Shown: positions 1 to 10,125, numbered from the stretch's first letter. The stretch is DNA of 54,563 bases from Didymodactylos carnosus (GCA_905250885.1 CAJNOQ010000334.1:1-54563), one strand, 5' to 3'. The notes: generated by a model not told the origin, from the sequence alone. Program-made: numbers and translations.

Positions 1-128
1 GTCCCCAGGGACTCCCTGGGGACTCCCCTAAAAATCCCTGGGGACTCCCGTTACGGAATCCCCGGGGAGTTTTAGAGGGACTCCCCGGGGAGTCCCTGGG
101 GACTTTCTTGGGGAGTGTCGATTAGGGG
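1..128. repeat. GC-rich GGGACTCCC palindromic array
   Basis: The first 128 bases repeat a degenerate, nearly self-complementary unit of the form GGGACTCCCC / GGGGAGTCCC in both orientations. This is strikingly GC-rich in an otherwise AT-rich window. A related array lies at 9708-9845 inside the Merlin element. The window starts inside the array, so its true extent is unknown. No coding potential is seen. It could be a minisatellite or a subterminal part of a mobile element. Confidence 0.75.
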
Positions 129-133
129 GTCCC

Positions 134-259
134 TATTTCTTAAAAAAACTTACTTAAGTTAACAGTAGAAAATCTTACTTAAGTCAAAAAAGACAAAGAC
201 TTTTTTTGACTTAAGTTTGACTTAAGTAAGATTTTCTACTTAAGTTTTTTTAAGAAACA
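134..259. repeat. Near-perfect ~125-bp hairpin (foldback/MITE-like)
   Basis: Arms of about 60 bases are inverted around a centre near 197. Each arm carries several ACTTAAGT blocks and ends in TTTCTTAAAAAAACTT or its complement. The hairpin abuts the GC-rich array. It looks like a short non-autonomous foldback element; no target-site duplication was recognised. Confidence 0.75.
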
Positions 260-1138
260 GGCCCCAGGTCTAATGATACTCAGGAATCCATCAAATGAAA
301 TAGAAACGATACAGCAACCAATGAAAATTATAACAAAATTTGGGTTCATTTTTTCTCCACACTACTAGGTTTGTTTGTTTTTACCCACTTTTCGATATCC
401 TCAAAATACGCCAAAAAAAGATATATTGCTCTATATATTATTTGTCTTTATCAACTTTTTTTTGTACTACGATGAAAACATTCTATATTTTTTCTATAAT
501 TAGTTCTATGTGTATCGGCACGATTGTCTTTTTAGGATCTGGTATAAGGGGCTTTTTTTACCAATGATACTAACTTTCCGTTGCTTGTAGATGATTATTG
601 CTATCAAGAAGTTCCATTTTATAAAATCCTTTTTGAGATATCAAATCGAACTTCCAGTACGTCTCTTGTCCAGTGCCGTCTATTCACCTAAGTATTTGAG
701 GCCTTTTGTACCACCTCAGAGATTCGAGCCGTCAGTGTACCACCTGGAAAATAAATTTTTACAGCAAAAAAAAGCATCCCGCCTACCTTTCTTTGAGGCA
801 TTGTGCCTCAAACGCTCCACAGAATAGACGCCCTTGCTCTTGTCGTTAAGTATACGAAGTTGATCGTTACGCTCTAATAAGTGATACTTATAAGCTGATC
901 ATATTGTTCCAGAATATATTCTCTTTTCACCGAAAGATGTGAAAAGTGTAAGTGAAGTTTCTGCATGATTTTTTTATTTGAATATATGCTAGTTAATGTA
1001 TTGACGAGAGAAATGATGATTACACCAGTATCCTCGAATAGATCAACATATTATATCAAGGTATGTTATGCAGTGAATTTCAACACTTATTTGAGTTAAT
1101 ATTTTTTATTCAAACTAGTCCTGAAAACGATCATAGCG
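260..1138. other. Gap with no supported gene
   Basis: Short open frames occur at 340-567 and 591-827, but neither has recognisable domains, splice context or homology. I treat the stretch as non-coding. Confidence 0.5.
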
Positions 1139-2160
1139 ATTGAAGTAAGAGGTACCATTATTATCAAAATAGTTAATTTGATTCGACCTTCGAATTTAGA
1201 TAAAACAAACGCAAATACTTCTAGAACTACTAGTCTTCTAGAGAGCATTGATAGTAATATTGAAAGAACAAGTAACAAGTTGTGGAAAGAACTAAATGTG
1301 AAATTTAATTACAAATCTATCGTTTATTGTTCTATTTGTATGCAGCAATTACCGAGTATTCGCGCAGAATGCTCAAATGCTGCATGTTTATCTAAAAAAT
1401 AAATATTGAATTCCGAATAAACGTCTTTTCAAATCGATTAATAACTGTCTAGACAAAACATTTCCATAATGTACTCACCGGATCTTAAGGATTTTCGAGC
1501 TTGCACGATCTGATGATGCCATTGGATTTAGTTGATTCCGACTTCGCACTGGACTCAGAGAGCTTTCGGAAACATTGAACTTAAAAATATTCGCCATTAT
1601 CATTTAACTTTTTAAACAAGCTCATTCGACAGTTTACTTTCAATTATTTAAAACAGTGTTTGTTTTGGAAAAACTCAAAACCTAAAGGTTTCCAAGCATT
1701 TTTCGCTGAAAGTCGAGAGCTCTTAGAAGATCTTCTCAGTACATACAAATATTAATCAAATTAATTAAAATTACATAAACAAAACACTTTAAACAGAAAA
1801 CTTTTAACATAGAGATATTTTTCCGCTTTTTTATTTATAATATATACTGTCGATAATAAAAAGATATCCCTATGTTAAAAGTTCTTGCTAAATTGTTTTG
1901 CTTATGTAATTTTAATTAATTTAATCAATATTTGTATCCACTGAGGAAGATCGAACTATCAATCGAAGTGTTAGGAATAAATAAAGTTAGTACGAAAAAA
2001 AAATACTTATTTAGAATATTAAAAAATCTCATCTAACTTTGTATTCATATCGACCTTTCAAAAAAGCATCAATATTTTTAATTTTCAGTTGTAGAAGTAA
2101 TCCAACTGTACTATTTCAATGCCGATGTGCAAAGATTTGATGTATTTTGGACGCAAGAAG
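1139..2160 (+). pseudogene. Possible remnant of a zinc-ribbon protein (two exon-like pieces)
   Basis: An open stretch at about 1139-1402 ends in YCSICMQQL followed by a CSNAAC motif, i.e. a C-x2-C ... C-x4-C arrangement like small zinc ribbons; a stop comes soon after. A second exon-like piece at 2089-2160 is bounded by a TTTTCAG acceptor and a GTAGGA donor and reads VVEVIQLYYFNADVQRFDVF. Between them sits the 1728-1952 hairpin. The arrangement suggests a decayed transposon or single-stranded-DNA-binding-type gene, but I cannot name the family. The link between the two pieces is inference. Confidence 0.25.
1728..1952. repeat. ~225-bp hairpin element
   Basis: The arms pair around a centre near 1840. 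The left arm carries ATTAATCAAATTAATTAAAA and then CTTTTAACATAG; the complement of these occurs in reverse order on the right. Outer segments (GATCTTCTCAGT left, CTGAGGAAGATC right) also pair with a few mismatches. It is typical of a foldback or MITE copy with mild decay. Confidence 0.75.
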
Positions 2161-3530
2161 GTAGGAAATGTCCCAATAGTCAACACCGAGTGAAAATTTT
2201 CGTCAATCAAGAAAGGCGAGATAACTTGATACTGTCCAGATCCATCGCATATACTCTACCTTCTTGTTTCATGTAAAGAACTTCAGTCTCCTTGACTGTA
2301 CAAACTAAGAACTTCTGTACAATTTAGGATGTCATCCACAACTACGGTGTTGTGGTAACTTTTGCTGTCACATTTTTACTGTTGCGTCGCCCTGTCACAT
2401 TTTTCCCTTTTCAAACCATAGATTTTCAGCGTCATCACAATGCTAGACAGTGTTCCTAATGATTGGTGGTCCCTGCAAAAGCAAAGCGATCTTTTCCACT
2501 TTATAAAAGTTGATTCTCACTCTGTTTTCCACTTCGAAGATTAAGAAAACGACTTTACAGACCAATTCGTTTTTTTCTGATCTGAACTAATTTCGCCACG
2601 ATGATTAATTTTATTGGCTTAATCTCTTTTATCACAGAGGTACAACTGTCTGTTTGTCCGACCGTCAGACAAACGGGTTGGTTTATTTTAGTTTTAAGCA
2701 AATAGTAGAATGTCCGATTACTTAATAAATTACATGACGGCTATTTTCCTTTGTTTCAGATAAAAACATTCAGCCATGAAAAGTCATTAGCCGTTATGGT
2801 TTACACGATTTACTGTCCGCGGATTACTGTCCGTTGATTAATTTCTATTTTAATTAGCTTTTTTTCATAGAAAAGTATAATTTTCTTATATATGGATTTA
2901 CTTTCCGTTGATTAGATATAAATATATCTCAATTAGCCACTAGAATATCGATAACCGAGGTAACATAATTGTCTTTTGCCATGTGTAGATTCAATAAATT
3001 CAGCAAACATTATTAAAACTTCTTCTGACTTACCAGACATTATTAAAACAGTGTGAAAAGAGAGTGGTGTATCTGTGCCTTTTATACATATTTTTATGAA
3101 GGTTATCATGTTATCACGACTACTCTACTTCCCAAATAAGTATTAAAAATTAATCAATTTGGTTGATCGTCCCCTTATTGATGAATGTTTGTTCTGCTTG
3201 GAAATTTATTCGTTGTCACAATGAATATTAGTGGATAATTAGTGGAAATTAAATCCTTATATAAAAAAAAAAAGAAAAATTGGTCTTTAAAAGTTCTTTT
3301 TATCGCTTTTTCTCCGATGAAGTTCAAAACTGGATCTGGCTGTCGCCAACGCCGTCTGAAAGGACTAAATGATAACAATGTAAGCTGTTCTTCCAATACG
3401 GAAAAAAAGTGTCTGCCCCGATGGACAGTAATCATTCATTCCCGCTATGCAGTGTCTTATAATGTTCACCACTTTTCCGCAAAATGTACAAAACGAAAAT
3501 GGAGCAATCAACAGGACAAACATACCATCG
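2161..3530. other. Gap with no supported gene
   Basis: Non-coding as far as I can see. Short local repeats occur around 2810-2920, where TTACTGTCCG and TTTCCGTTGATTA are reiterated. The open frame at 3242-3583 runs into the next hairpin and shows no domain. Confidence 0.5.
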
Positions 3531-3850
3531 CTGTAAATTTGAAAAAAGAAAAGTGCGTGGTTTTTTCACCTACTTTTCTCTGAATTACCTATAAAAGTTC
3601 GTTCCATCATTGGGTAAGGTCCGTGAAATATGTAATCACAGGCTTTTCAACCCGGAATTTGTCAGTCAGATCCATGAAAATATGGATTGAAGTTCGTGAA
3701 AAATTACAGATCTGACTGGCAACTTCCGGGTTGAAAAGCTCGTAATTCTGTACTTCACTGACCTTACTCAATAAGGGAACGAACTTTTGTACCTGATTCA
3801 GAGAAACCTAGGAAAAAAAGTGACGGACTTTTCTTTTTTCAAATTTACAG
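3531..3850. repeat. 320-bp long hairpin (foldback element)
   Basis: The outermost arms CTGTAAATTTG and CAAATTTACAG are exact complements, followed inward by matching GAAAAAAGAAAAGT, TCTCTGAATTACC, AAAAGTTCGTTCC and TTTTCAACCCGGAA blocks. The centre is near 3690. Arm identity is high but interrupted by small indels. It fits a MITE or foldback transposon. Confidence 0.8.
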
Positions 3851-3909
3851 TGGCATGTAACGGGAAAAATATGATATTGCCTTCACGCTATTTATGACAT
3901 TACCTTCAT

Positions 3910-3932
3910 GGGGGGGGGGGGGGCCCGCGGGG

Positions 3933-3975
<43 letters not shown>

Positions 3976-4090
3976 GGGGGGGGGGGGGGNCGCCATTTTA
4001 TTTTTAAAAATTTAACGGGGCATGTTCCGGCAAAAATTCCAATTTGCGCTCCCGGCATTATACAAATTCCTTGACCCCCCCCCCCCCCCC
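3910..4090. other. Poly-G tract with an ambiguous base, then poly-C
   Basis: About 80 bases of nearly pure G (3910-3989) end in an N at 3990, and a run of about 16 C lies at 4075-4090. Similar short words (CCTTCATGG, CCATTCATGG) flank both runs in inverted orientation. Length and base calls here are unreliable. The proline-rich minus-strand frame across this tract is an artefact. Confidence 0.85.
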
Positions 4091-4188
4091 ATTCATGGCA
4101 AAACAAAACGTGACATTAGTTTTCATGATGTCACGTTTTTACTGACTTTTTATGTTTTTGCCGTTACTTTTATTTTACCGTTGTAAGA

Positions 4189-4212
4189 AGTTAGCTGCCA
4201 ATAACAGGTAAC
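4189..4212. repeat. Inverted match to 10300-10327 just outside the Merlin element
   Basis: The stretch containing CTGCCAATAACAG is the complement of a near-identical stretch at about 10300-10327 (CTGTTATTGGCAG), on the other side of the Merlin element. Roughly 24 bases match with one or two mismatches. It may be an older outer element or a chance palindrome. Confidence 0.4.
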
Positions 4213-4399
4213 TTCAGTAGTTGCTAAAAGCTAGCTGCCAGAAGAAAAAATGAGCAGAGGTCAAATATGGCCGACCAAATAATGAAAATTTCTCAACTTT
4301 AGGTGCTTGTTTCTAGTAATAAACCATCTCGTAACTCGAGTATCAACCAAGTCTCTTAGTAAAAACAGATGCTGTGAGGAAATAGGAAGAAAAAAGTTG

Positions 4400-4512
4400 C
4401 GTACTTCTATAGATTAAGCACACCCCTAGTGAAGAGTGTGTATATATACGTAGATATATAGTGAACAGGAAAAAGAAATTATTGGTTAAACAATATAACG
4501 TATTGAACGGTC
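4400..4512 (+). repeat. Merlin left terminal inverted repeat
   Basis: Starts CGTACTTCTATAGATTAAGC and runs to TATTGAACGGTCA. It matches the complement of 10008-10125 with only a handful of substitutions over about 110 bases. Confidence 0.9.
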
Positions 4513-5512
4513 ATACATGCTATACAAGAATAGCCACCAAAAAAAAGCGCTGTATGCAAAAATACTCGATCAAACTGCTTTAGTGCAATATTAGTGATTG
4601 ATGCTATAAACATTTTAGTTGAAAACATTTTAGCTTAAGTTGATTTTATTGAAAATCCAACCAATGGAAACAATAGGAGAGGCTTCCGGGGCACAAGCCC
4701 TACCTGAAACTGTATTAACGTGACAATCAACTTGTTATAGTATCATCACTGAATTGCTCGTTGAAAATTATCTATATGAGTTGATTTTGATCTTTCTTTT
4801 AGTGTATCGTACTAGGAAAATGTTGATTTAACGATGGCTCTGAAACGTGGTCCTCCCGACTGGACTCCCTAAGCCATTTTAAGAGATCCCAAAAATCCCA
4901 CCATAGCTCATGATAGTACACTTGGTGTACTTCAACAATACCATAGAGAGCGGGAAATTCGCCCGGCTTACAGCGAGAAAACCGTTTGCCAAAATGACAC
5001 ATTTTGCTAAAAGTGGCAACTTTGAAGCAACCTACATCGAAAACGAAAATACTTGAGATTGTCAAAATGATTTCAGAAACAGTCCAACATATAGTCTATC
5101 TGAAAATATGATTGAGGATCTCATGTTTCTTTTCGTTTCAATAGGGTTGTTCGCCAAAGTTGACCGAATCGACGATTGGGGCTGTCGGCGCGTCATCTAC
5201 TGCAAAAGAACGAAAGCATGTGCAGAGCTCACGGTTGCTTGAATTTGTAGTCGACATTATCCAGTAGTTATGATAAAGTTGATTAGTCTAAGTCATATGT
5301 CATTACGAAGTTACACATGGTTTAAGTTGACAATTTTTCAAGATGGGGAAGTATTCGTTTTCTGGGGCTTTTCGTAAAAATTGAATATCTCAGCAGCACA
5401 ACAACTTTAAGACCTCCGATCTTCATCAAAATTCATGAAAATGTTTGCTCTAGAGAAATCTCCTACTTTGAAAGAAATCTGAGTGGTCGATTGAGCAGCA
5501 TTATACGGTGAT

Positions 5513-6339
5513 ATGTCGTGTCTTATCTTTAATGGCTCATATGGGACAATAAAATCAAGAGCCAACGACAGTAAGTAGTAATAACCTGAATGTATCATCA
5601 AAAACTAATTTATATTTCATGTTGCTTTTAGAATATAAGTGGCGTTGTCGTGAAAAAGGTTGCAAATTAACTCGGTCAATTCGTGATGTCACATTTTTCT
5701 CGGGATCAAAATTAGAAATACAACATGTGTTGGACTTAATGTTTTATTGGTCACAAGGCGTTGATATTCATGACTTTCTTCGACGACATTGCAAATTTGC
5801 GAGTGAGTCCACTATCGTAGATTGGAAAAATTTCCTTCGTGATATCTGCGCTGAATATTTTTTAAGGCATCCAGGGGTGATTGGTGGTGTTGGGCATGTG
5901 GTGGAAATCGACGAAAATTTATGGACGAAACGCAAATACAATCGAGGTCGGGTTGTGAAGAATCAGTGGGTATTTCGGTGACATTGATAGGGATACAAGG
6001 GAATGTTTTGTAGTAACCGTCGGACGTCGTGATGCAGCAACACTTTTACCAATTATCCAGCAATACATTAGACCCGATAGAATACGTACATATTATATTA
6101 CACATCCTCTTAATAATTTATTTATTTTCAGGTACTACGATTTACAGTGATGAATGGCAGTCCACACACAAAATATTGAAAATATGCGGATGTGTGCCAA
6201 AAGAAAAAACAAAAGTATGATGGGAATGTCTGTAAGCCTTTTAAATACATATCTTACAGAATTTATGCGGCGACGTTCATTTGGTGATAGACCATTTGAA
6301 AATCTGGTATTACAAATCCGTGAACTCTATTCAGTTTAA
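5513..6339 (+). pseudogene. Merlin (ISXO2-like) transposase, broken
   Basis: DDE transposase of the ISXO2/IS1595-like family. A short first exon (5513-5570, MSCLIFNGSYGT) joins at 5632 through a 61-bp GT-AG intron to give YKWRCREKGCKLTRS. The main block follows: HVVEIDENLWTKRKYNRGR with the first catalytic Asp, FVVTVGRRDAATLLPII, then a 46-bp intron (6086-6131) leading to TTIYSDEW with the second Asp, then HTQNIENM with the likely Glu, and RPFENLVLQIRELYSV to a stop at 6339. A frameshift near 5975-5985 ends the first long frame. A second frame change at about 6155 has removed the segment normally between DEW and HTQNIEN. The N-terminal zinc-binding part keeps few cysteines. Inactive copy. Confidence 0.85.
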
Positions 6340-7410
6340 GTATTTTTGCGTTGTTTTTGGATTTTCTTATTTCAATTTTCTCTTTTTTTTGGTTGTGCTT
6401 TTGTTATTTTACCATTTCATCGAAGTTTTCACAGAAACTAAAAGAGATGCGGCAAAACTAAGACTGCAGATTAACAGAGCAGATAAAATACTGCACAAAA
6501 AGCAAAAAAGATTTTGTTCCGCTGTCCCTCACGAGAAGAAAAATGTTAATTAAGAAAAAAGAACGTGCGGGAAACACTAAGAAAAGAAGGGGAAAAGAAC
6601 CCAAAAACAAAGTGTTTTGCTTACTGTACACTAAGGAAATAAGACAGAAAAGAGATCTTAGCAGTATATATAGAGTAAAGTGTCCGGAATAAAATGGCAT
6701 AAGCTTCTAAAAGCTCGATTTAGTATTAACGGGGAATCATGCATTTCTATTAGCTTAAGTCGAACGGTACAAAAATCACCAGAATCACTCATATCTATAG
6801 GATATCATACGCCACGTGTATATTTGACGATACTAACGTTTTTTCTCATTTTAAACGAGATGAAAAACAGTGCCTGTTATATAAGGCACTTTATTTCTTA
6901 AAGTAAAATACTTTTATACTCGAACTTTTTTATATCTCCTTTTTGAACTTTTTTAAAGTACAACTTAATCGCTAAAACAACCAATTTACCGAGTAAGTAC
7001 ACAGCAGTTGCAGTGAGTGAGAGAATAAGGATATATAAAATCCTTTCTATTTACTCGCACAGCTGCAGTTTTTCATTCATTTGGGGTATCAAAAATCGTT
7101 CTTTCTCATGAAATGCACCAAATCTAGGAGATTTCTTAGTGTATAAACTCAGCTAATGTTTGCTGTGTAAAGATCTCAAAAATAAAACTGCACAGAAGTG
7201 AGAAATGCATGAAAGATTGATGTTATAACAATTGTGAGTATCCTCGGTGTAATATCGCTTTGCCGTTAGTGACTCTCAGGATGTAGCGATGATCAGTTCG
7301 GTTCTGTTTGACGCACGGAGGATTGGGGCTCAGCCATTTCGTCTCATTCGCACAATATTAGATTGGCTCTAATAACTAAGTGATCCTAGCGATAATATCT
7401 ACGGATATAC
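6340..7410. other. Merlin interior, no gene seen
   Basis: Follows the transposase. Open frames at 6281-6553 and 6680-6901 have no recognisable content. A TATATA-rich stretch lies near 7030. Probably non-coding element DNA. Confidence 0.5.
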
Positions 7411-7700
7411 ATTTTCTGAAAGTCCAAGCGTGAATGTTTTCTTCACATATGGCAAACGTTACCTTACGGTAAAACTCACAGGCGAGCTATAAAACATTTA
7501 ACCACTCTCACTTTTATTCTGCGATCAAATGCCAGTTATATGGCAAACCATAATTGAGACATACATGAGAAAAAACTATTCATATGGTTCTTATGACAAG
7601 TAGAAAGGATTTAGACAAAGAGAGGGCGTGTTAATAAAACTACTGTGTACAAGTTTTGATCTCAACTTCAAAGTGAGTCTGAGGTGAATGATTGATCCTG

Positions 7701-8590
7701 ATTGCATTATGTTCCCGAAGAGAAAACCGGGTAAAACATGATGAAATCAGCGTCTCCACTATCTTAAGAAACATTCCTTTTAAGAGACCCTTTTATATCA
7801 AAAGTTGTTTTTCTTTCTTCTTTGTGACATATACGGGCTGAGTTAATCCGTGAAAGAGATGTGTCTCAAAAGAAAACTTGTCCAAAAATCCGATAGTGTA
7901 ACTTTGTGACTAGCGAAAATGAGTCCTATTTAGATAAGGGAACAGAGAGCTGAATTTGCTGTGTACATCCTCTAAATTTACTACCTGCCTCTGTAGTCAT
8001 ACTGATTTTTCTCTTTCAGATGAGATTATAACATGACAAAAGCATTGTCTGCTCGACGAACGCATTAAAATTTGATTGCACTATGTTCTCGAAGAAAAGT
8101 CCGAGTAAAACATAGTGGAATCATAGACAGCTCGGAAGCGTCTTAAATTAAATATTCAACTCTTTTCTGCATTTTGAGATCTCTTCGGACTCTAGAAAAT
8201 GTAACCTCAAAAAGTTATGATTAAAACGGCGAGATCCACTTTTTCCAAAAAATAAATCGAAATATAGCTAGCGGCGTTTTAATCATAACTTTTTGAGGAT
8301 AGATTTTCTAGAGTTTCAATTGGAACTCCAGAAAATGATTAACTTTTCAGAAATAGAGTAAAGAAGATAGTTCAACATTGCGACAGAAATATACCGGAAG
8401 GATTTAAAGGAGGAACTTGATCTTCAAAATTTTTGCTGTGTACTCACTTTGATTTCGTATAAGTTCTTTAGTAAAAATATCTTTTAGATAGAAATTGTGG
8501 AGTACTGAACGCATCGTAGGATCGATGTAAACTTCAAAAAGCCGCATCATGTTCTTGAAGAAAAGTCCGAGTAAAACATGGTGCGATCAA
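7701..8590 (+). repeat. Three dispersed copies of a 48-nt hairpin motif
   Basis: Copies at 7701-7750, 8074-8124 and 8541-8590 share the consensus ATGTTCTYGAAGAAAAGTCC followed by GAGTAAAACATG and GATCA or AATCA. The ends (CATGTT and AACATG) and the inner CTCG/CGAG can pair, giving a conserved stem-loop. Spacing is 373 and 467 bases. Such reiterated palindromes could be subterminal transposase-binding sites or parts of a repeat unit. Function is unknown. Confidence 0.7.
8190..8313. repeat. 124-bp internal palindrome
   Basis: CTCTAGAAAATGTAACCTCA and AAAAGTTATGATTAAAACGG on the left are mirrored by the complement ending GATTTTCTAGAG at 8313. The loop centre is near 8252. It adjoins the left arm of the nested element. 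Confidence 0.8.
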
Positions 8591-9284
8591 TAACTACAGT
8601 TATGTACAACGGTGCTGCCAGACTTCCAGTAAAACAAGAATTCAAGAGCTCCACCAGAATTACGCCATCTTTTTGATCCTAAATTCTCGCGAATGTTTCT
8701 ACGTGGAATAATCATAAAGGATCATTTTTAATCTTTTTTTTGAAAAATTTAGGTATTGTGCTCTCTATAGAAAATCCCATTCTCTTTTGACTAGTGAGTA
8801 CAAAAAAATGTGGGGCCACCTTGATGGGGCATGAAAAAGCTCACCTAACTGCATAGAGTATCCTACAGGATAACGAGCAGGACTTAGCGTCAGCTTCCTT
8901 GGGATCCCAGATGAAAATCCTAGCGTGAATGTGTTCTTCACGTACGGCAGGCGTTGCCTTATGGAAATTAAACTCGCACCGAAAGGACGGAAGCAGGTCT
9001 ATTAACTTTGCAGCTGATCAACCGAGTACCTTTTGTGTCGAACCGGAGTTGAGCAACTGAAATGTGAGTTTAAGAAAAGAGAAACCTCTAAAAACAACTC
9101 CTAAAAAAACTGTTTTCATTCAAAAAACCTGAAAAATAAATAAAAACCCTATATACAAGCCCTGTTCAGACAGGAAAACTCCAAATCGAATAAGCACTTC
9201 AAGGAGCAGGAGAAAAAACAAGCGCGAGTAAGTAAAAGGCGCGATATGAGTCTTGCTGAAGAAAAATCGTGAGTCCCTGCTTAG

Positions 9285-9607
9285 TCACGTCGCGACAGCG
9301 GGAGTCATGTCGCGACAACAGCTAGTCGCGCTGAATTTTTGATAAAACACGGGACTCACGACGCGACTTCATGAGTCACATCGCGAGAATAAGGACTCAC
9401 GTCCAAATATTGGGAAAAACATGGAACTTACGCAGCGACAGCGGGAGCCACGCCGTGAGTTTTACGAGTGGATTGGAAAATCCCCCTTTCATCGTGAGTT
9501 TATAGTGATCGCGAAAATCGTGATATTTTTCGTGAGTCCAATGGCGATCGCGTTACGCGTTCACGCCATGACTTTTTCCGTAGCTCACGTCGCGACTTTG
9601 CCGTGAG
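9285..9607. repeat. CG-rich degenerate array of GTGAGTC / GTCGCGAC words
   Basis: The words AGTCACGTCGCGAC, GACTCACGACGCGAC, AGTCACATCGCGAG, CGTGAGTC and GCTCACGTCGCGAC recur in both orientations. Many CG dinucleotides occur, which is unusual for this window. The open frame at 9421-9606 is a by-product of the composition and I do not call it a gene. Confidence 0.7.
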
Positions 9608-9707
9608 AGTCGACCTGGGAAGAGATCTCAAAATGCAGAAAAGAGTTGAAAATTTAATTTAAGACGTTTCCGAGCTGTCTACGATTTTTCGTTGCGAAGG
9701 TTTTATA

Positions 9708-9845
9708 GGGACTTCCCTCACGGGATCCTGCTGGGACTCTCGCAGAACATTTTTCAATTTTGTTTAGATTTTTCGGGATTTTACTGGGACTCCCGCGGGA
9801 GTTTATCAAAAAGTCCCGCGGGACTTTGGCCGGAAATCTCGACTA
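9708..9845. repeat. Second GGGACTCCC palindromic array
   Basis: GGGACTTCCC, GGGACTCTCGC, GGGACTCCCGCGGGAGT and GTCCCGCGGGACTT recur over about 140 bases. It resembles the array at 1-128. It lies between the nested element and the right Merlin end. Confidence 0.65.
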
Positions 9846-10007
9846 GGACGTTAAGTATAATGTATACTTGTTCTACCTGGTCTGCTGTATTGCTTGTTGT
9901 TTTTTTATTTTTGTTCTTTCATTTCACGAATATTTAATATATACACTCGCCTATAGATACTTTTAAATCAACGGTGTCCTGTTTTATCTGTAAATAGAGT
10001 CATCTAT

Positions 10008-10125
10008 TCTTTGACCGTTCAATACGTAATATTGTTTAACCAATAATTTCTTTTTCCTGTTCATTATATATCTACGTATATATACACACTCTTCACCAGG
10101 GGTGTGCTTAATCTGTAGAAGTATC
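10008..10125 (-). repeat. Merlin right terminal inverted repeat
   Basis: Complement of the left repeat; it includes TGACCGTTCAATACG at the inner end and GGGTGTGCTTAATCTGTAGA near the outer end, and is followed by the AAAAGTTG copy. Confidence 0.9.

Larger units (their letters stand above)
7411..8986. repeat. Degenerate direct repeats inside the Merlin element
   Basis: The stretch at 7419-7490 (GCGTGAATGTTTTCTTCACA and onward through GGCAAACGTTACCTTACGG) recurs with substitutions at 8917-8986 (GCGTGAATGTGTTCTTCACG). The phrase TTGCTGTGTAC also recurs (7957, 8430; shortened at 7640). Together with the hairpin copies this suggests an old, eroded array of several-hundred-base units. Confidence 0.6.
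8121..9685. mobile_element. Nested ~1.56-kb element with 65-bp inverted repeats
   Basis: The left arm (8121-8185) and right arm (9617-9685) are complementary over about 65 bases: left ACAGCTCGGAAGCGTCTTAA and TCTTTTCTGCATTTTGAGAT are matched in reverse by GCAGAAAAGAGTTGAA and CCGAGCTGTCTACGA on the right. The interior has no transposase frame; it holds a hairpin, a hairpin-motif copy and the CG-rich array. This fits a non-autonomous insertion within Merlin or a large internal foldback. No clear target duplication was found. Confidence 0.6.
4400..10125 (+). mobile_element. Merlin-type DNA transposon, 5.7 kb, with TIRs and TSD
   Basis: Long terminal inverted repeats (4400-4512 and 10008-10125) bound a region that encodes an ISXO2/IS1016-like transposase, the hallmark of eukaryotic Merlin elements. 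The 8-mer AAAAGTTG occurs directly outside both ends (4392-4399 and 10126-10133), fitting the 8-9 bp duplication known for Merlin. The transposase is disrupted, so this copy is non-autonomous. The 3' two thirds hold non-coding repeats: three 48-nt hairpin motifs, a nested inverted-repeat element and GC-rich arrays. The size is large for Merlin, which is explained by the nested or expanded repeats. Family assignment is firm from the protein; exact ends rest on the duplication and allow 1-3 bp doubt. Confidence 0.8.

Noticed and set aside
3906-4106. Minus-strand proline-rich frame across the poly-G tract
   Set aside because: It is a translation of a homopolymer with an N; no gene.
5407-5601. 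Minus-strand frame of 64 codons
   Set aside because: Antisense to the first transposase exon and its intron; no domain.
9421-9606. Plus-strand frame in the CG-rich array
   Set aside because: Open because of CG-rich words without stops; composition is that of the repeat.
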